From assembly GCA_026874595.1 (NCBI GenBank), contig CM049322.1:21021400-21085399 (forward strand): a stretch of DNA of 64,000 nt, read 5' to 3'. Position numbers and translations under genes: made by a program. Shown here in pieces: positions 59,238 through 64,000 of the stretch (within the stretch, counting starts at the first letter, position 1; each line of letters begins with the position of its first letter). Under the pieces are notes generated by a model. The model saw only the letters and a program-made list of their open reading frames with translations. It was not told the origin of the DNA and ran no database searches. The DNA is from Sipunculus nudus (lineage: Eukaryota; Annelida; Sipuncula; Golfingiida; Sipunculidae).

Positions 59238-59465
59238 GGACCAAAAGGCCCCCACCCCTGGGTCAAAAGTCCCTTAACCTTAGGCTAATGAGAAGGGGAC
59301 AAAAGCCTCTTTCAGCTTATATATATATATATATATTATGCTTTAAGAAGTAGGAAGTGGCGAGTGGTTGATCCAGAGGGGTAAGTGCACTTACTTGTAA
59401 AAAAAATGTTGATATCACATCTATAATTGACAGTGTAAGTGAAGTTAGTGCAAAACACGTGCCAG

Positions 59466-59640
59466 CCATGCAACATTTTAAGGTCACACTGAAAAAATAT
59501 ATCCAAAATAAAATGATTTCCAGCAGCCAGATTTTAATAGCCTTAAGCCACTCCTACATCAGTTTGCTATACACCCACAAAGTAATCCACTTTCAAAGTT
59601 TCACTGAAAAAGTCCTGAAAAAGTTAAATGGTTGGCTGAG
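59466..59640 (+). CDS. Candidate exon, unidentified
   Basis: The plus frame MQHFKVTLKKYIQNKMISSS, QILIALSHSYISLLYTHKVI, then HFQSFTEKVLKKLNGWLR is open and ends at CTGAG|GTATGA, a good donor, in phase 2. The acceptor (CGTGCCAG) lacks a pyrimidine tract. It could belong to the gene starting at 58806. I do not recognise it. Confidence 0.35.
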
Positions 59641-59839
59641 GTATGAGTCCTCTATGTCTTCACTGTGTCTAAAGACACATTTTTATTTTATAAGTGTATC
59701 ACAATTAATTGCTTTATGTTTTAAGTATTATATATCAGACACAGCTCTTGATAATGCTTTATATTAACAAAAATATATAAAGCAGAGAATCATATTCGCC
59801 ACTGGATGTAATCATGTTCAATTTTTAATTGACATCATA

Positions 59840-60660
59840 TTGCCTATAAAACTGGGGCTCCGTATCTCACTGTTTAACACAAAAAGTGTTGATTTGTGCA
59901 TTATTTTTAATACTTTAATAAAAAATAAAACGGCTTCTGACTTCCCACTTCCGAGTTTTATTTATTGCCAGCTAATGGATGGTTATTTCATCATTTTCGA
60001 GTGTGAACTTGCTTTATCGTCCACACATGGAGAACAGTGATTTTCTTCAGGTGAAACCATTTAACCTGATATTGATGTGCAGTTTTTGTAATGGTATGTG
60101 TTTTCATGGTAATTATATATTTTGCTGAATTTATTAACACTTGGGATAATCCCTGTAACCTTATTAGTACTTCAGCCAGACCCCAAAATTTGGATCATCG
60201 GTACCATTTTGGTGACAAATTTTCACCATGTGTGCTAGATAGGTATACATGTGTAGGTAATAAAAATGCCTGATAGCAGTATGAAAGTGGTAGCTTTCAG
60301 TGAATGAAATGTTTTTTTTATGTCGGATGACGTGTACATTTTTTTCCTTTCAAGGACATTGACTTCAGAGTGGTTATAAGGCCCATACTACTAAATATGC
60401 AAAACGTATCCAGTCAAATTTGGTCTCCAATGATAGTTTAAACCATACGCTTCAGTATGACGTGCTATTTGTGACCCCTGGGTATCTACTGCTAAGTAAT
60501 ACATTCTTATAGTTACACTCACCCTTAGGAAAAACGAGAAAGGAGTGGTTATATAAATTTACTTTATATGCCAAATTTATATCCAGCAAAATAATCTTTT
60601 CAATGATGTATCATTTATGATCAATAGGTGTATGCACCTACAGTTATACTTTCTTATGCC
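59840..60660. other. Probable intron, no exon supported
   Basis: A 66-codon plus frame at 59840-60040 and several AG/GT signals exist, but nothing recognisable. Confidence 0.35.
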
Positions 60661-60667
60661 CTCACAC

Positions 60668-60870
60668 GGGCAGATCCAAGATTTAATAAAGGAGGGGTCC
60701 ACGCCAGGACTAATGGCAAAACCTAAAAAAGGTCCTCAGGTCCAGAAAAGAGTGGGGGAGGGGGATTTCCAGGACACAAAACTTGGGCTTAAACCCTTAA
60801 AAATAGTTGTGGCGACTGGTAAAGGGGGGTCCGGACCTCCTGGACCCCCCCCCCCCCCCCGGATTCTGCC
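60668..60870. mobile_element. MITE-like element with poly-C and GGCAGATCC ends
   Basis: Left end GGGCAGATCC (60668-60677); right end GGATTCTGCC (60861-60870), inverted with a one-base indel. The interior has 'GGGGGTCCGGACCTCCTGGA' followed by a C run. About 203 bp, non-coding. A similar end motif, GGCGGATCCAGA, occurs at 35.59 kb. Confidence 0.6.
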
Positions 60871-60880
60871 ATACCCTTAA

Positions 60881-63800
60881 GAAAAATACTCCCTATATAG
60901 AATACGTTAACAACAATAATGTTATGTCGGTAACTGAATACAGCAGGAACTGCCAGCTCCAAGTCCTGTGGTAATATTGATCATGGGACTGGTATTTTGT
61001 TTGTAAGTTATAGATTGTCCTAACTTGTGCAAGCCAAAAAATTATAACTCCCGAAGTTTCATTCCATGGCTTATTCATTGGAGATGATCAAAAGATGGCT
61101 AAATAAGTATAAGGTGTGCTGAATTATTATAAGATTACTTTATTTTAACTTTGCTGATCACAAGTGTCTGTATTCATAATGTACCCAGCATATTGATCCC
61201 ATGACTGGTATGTTAGTGTTAGTGTTAGTTGCAAGTATCGCAACTTATGCTTACTTGAGTCAAAATGATCTTTTTCAGTTCTCCCTACTCAAGTCAGGAA
61301 ATAAAAAAATAGATTTTATGTGAGGGATAGGGTTACCTTAGTGTAGTTAAACTTATATTCGCTTATTGTTGTATTTGATATTTGATTTTACCTACAATTT
61401 GTTATTGTGCTTTACCATACATTGATCATGTGATTTTTACGAGTATATAAACTACAGATGGCAACATTTATATTAACCTTTCTTCTGCTAGCAAAATCGG
61501 TACATTTTTAGGGTTTTTTTAATGGTAAGAAAATTTAATCTATATGTAACTAACCGATTATGATGGACTAGAAATGGTATTTCTTAGCACTCTCTATTTT
61601 TCCATCATTATTCGCCATTATATACAAAGATAATGCAAGAAATTTAAGTTTCTTTTTGTGAATGACAGACTGCAATTATATCAGTGTGATATATATCAAG
61701 GCTCACTAGTAATCACTGGACGTGGGATTTTCAGACGTTGTGTATACAGGTTCTCTTAAATTCTCCTTAGTATATCTATAGATAAGAATTATATCACTGA
61801 CCAATATATAGATTCAGCTGAGCATTATGACCAGTGGGGCACTTAGTAAAGTTAAACATTGAAAAATCAATAGAAGAGGTATAAAGACTCCTTAAAGAAT
61901 TGTTTGTTACATTGATTATTTCACAATTAGGCCCTTGTGTAATTTGAGCTTTCATATTCCAAAATAAAACTATCTGAGTAATATTCAATTTTAAAGGGAA
62001 AATAAGCAATATCAGTTTATAAGTTCATAATCATATAAATATGCAATCGCTTTCTGACAGAAAAACATCAGATCTGATGAGTTCTATTTTGCATGGTTGG
62101 AAAGATAACATCAAGTGGAATATGAAAATCATTTCGTCATTTTTTTATTTTGGATTATCACAGGGGCTTTTATAAGTCTGTTATATCTTATAGTTATTTC
62201 AAGCCTGGCTACCTTGCCAAATGAAGTCATAGGAATGTTAGCACTTCCAAGGAATTAAAATAGAAATCACCAGAAGAATGACAAATTAGTTATTTTCTTG
62301 TTTATTATCATGTGTGTTTCTAGTGAAATGTTAAATTAAAGAAAATAATATGAAAACAAAACATTTAGAATATGCATCTCCATTTTATAATCTTCCAATC
62401 CGGTAAAGTTAATTGACACACTGGACTGCTAGAGTTTTGTTTGAGACATAATCCCTGAACTCCTGTGTCAAAGCAGGTTAGAATTAAATTAGATTCGTTA
62501 AAAAACTGATTTGATTAATTTGGGTTTATCACTAGCATTTACTAGACTTTGTATTAACATAAAACCGGGACAGGATGAGTCCTCGCATTACTGGCAATAT
62601 AGCAACCTGGTATACATTCATGTTACAATTCTGTTTGCCCCATGGTTCAAATAAATGTCTAGTTTCCGTTACAGAAAGTGGTATTTATTAAGAAATCTCT
62701 CTCCTGTAAGAAATGAACAGTATAAACAGAGGCAACCCAGAATGATGCAAGTTTGTAGGAAATATTTGCTTGGAAATATTTCAGCAGACAATTAACAAAG
62801 CCCTCTCTCAGCCGAAGGCTCTTTTATATTTCGTGTAAGAAAGCGAATTTGGCCAAAAGGGCAGATATGGCGGCCTAGTTTGTACGATATCACAAGTGAC
62901 TTAGGCACCAAAACAACAAAAACATACAAATTTAAATATATTGCTCAAAATGACTGGTCGCCCTTTTCTTTTTTTTCAACCGGAGACATGCAAAAACATA
63001 TATTTAAACAACTAAACGAGTACCCGTGCCTGCATACATGTCTTGCGTGACATTCGGCTTGTAACATCCAAGTTTTAGTCTATATATCAGCCCCCCGATT
63101 ACAGCTGAGTGGAATAAATGGGAAGATTAACCAATCAGGGTTGGATAAGTGCATTTGTATGCGACACAAAAGTACTAAAAAACACCAACCAGGCATTAAT
63201 TGTTTCTGCAGACAGTTGGTGGCAATGGGCAATATATTCGGCTAATTTAAGGACGGAATAACACCTTTCTTTGGCCACGCCCAAATCCACAAATTGTAGT
63301 TGGATGCCAGACATGTTTTTTTTTAAGCTAAAAGACTTCAGACTTCATTAGTCACTAAATAAAAAAACAAACTGGTCACGCTTGGTCTAATCAGATATAC
63401 ACCTTGTGTTTTTTTTTAATAAATTAGCTAAAATTATACAAATTGCTATGATACAGGGTGAGGAAAAGTATTCATATTTTTGGAATTTGGAAAGCAATAT
63501 ACATGAATAAAACACCAGATGAAAGCTATTAATGTCTACAATCAACTGACATCAAACTTGTATAATAAAATGTTATAACTAAATAATATATATATATAAC
63601 AGTATGTACCACAGAATTGCAATTTGGGTGCAAAAATATAAATACTTTCTAGCATTTCATTAATATCTCTTAAAGTTGGCAGGGCCTAGGTGTGAATAAC
63701 ACTGTTAACTTAGTATTAAAATGAGGAATGTTGGTCAAACTTTGTGGGATTAATTTTTAACTCATATGGCCATATATTTGACTTTTGAAAACTTAATTAT

Positions 63801-64000
63801 CTTCACACATTATTTTATTATGAAATGTTACTTTTATATAACACTTACCATAGGCCTATTTGTTCCCTTGGTGCATCACTAAATGGTTTAGCTCATGTCC
63901 ATTATTCTATATACAGAGTTTCATTTTAGCAGGGCCATTTTCTCATAGCTTTTCTAATCATGATAATATACATGAAAAACCAAAAGAAATGAAAATATTT
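60881..64000. other. No supported gene to the right edge
   Basis: AT-rich and probably intron or intergenic DNA of the gene at 58.8 kb. A short TA run lies near 63586-63599. I saw no SINE heads, RT motifs or splice-bounded protein-like exons. Confidence 0.45.

Noticed and set aside
59069-59266. Glu-Arg repeat protein on the minus strand.
   Set aside because: It is a direct translation of a (GA)n microsatellite.
1-64000. CRISPR array, bacterial operon or prophage content.
   Set aside because: Regular short repeats here are minisatellites without unique spacers, and introns, SINEs and LINEs show that the DNA is animal.

Overview
This is a window of animal nuclear DNA, AT-rich and dominated by introns and repeats. 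No long uninterrupted reading frames occur. Coding signal appears as short exons bounded by good splice sites. The mix of dispersed 'GGGGCGTAGCC'-type repeats, tRNA-derived SINEs, non-LTR retrotransposon remnants, AT microsatellites and short minisatellites suggests a lophotrochozoan invertebrate, most likely a marine mollusc such as a bivalve. The species assignment is inference.

The best supported gene is on the minus strand at 5.5-12.6 kb. I assembled ten exons by hand, and their splice sites and phases fit together. It encodes a secreted protein of about 371 residues with a signal peptide and two tandem lipocalin domains of the ApoD type. The domains have matching exon boundaries, matching phases and the same six-cysteine pattern, so they look like an internal duplication. 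A 24-nt microexon and an exon that appears to use a GC-AG intron join them. Exon 7 carries an apparent one-base insertion.

A second minus-strand locus at 25.3-29.5 kb contains four exons of a chymotrypsin-fold serine protease: the activation site, the HFCGGALI region, the strand before the Asp loop, and the NDIAL catalytic Asp exon. I could not find exons for the catalytic His or Ser, and one exon has an apparent frameshift, so it may be a pseudogene.

At 58.7-58.8 kb a compact promoter (CRE, CCAAT box, E2F-like palindrome) lies just upstream of a start codon followed by a consensus splice donor. This is probably the 5' end of a plus-strand gene running to the right. Other possible exons at 19.8, 22.9, 31.2 and 59.5 kb are protein-like but I do not recognise them.

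The rest is repeats. There are tandem ~340-bp repeats (0.9-2.3 kb), a 28-bp minisatellite (13.7-14.8 kb), three copies of one LTR (16.9, 21.6 and 49.2 kb), a decayed CR1/L2-like LINE (39.5-40.8 kb), a decayed L1/Tx1-like LINE (48.8-52.7 kb) split by a complete solo LTR, a ~256-bp satellite array (52.7-56.4 kb) invaded by two inverted-repeat elements, several MITE-like elements and many (TA)n, (GA)n and poly-G tracts.
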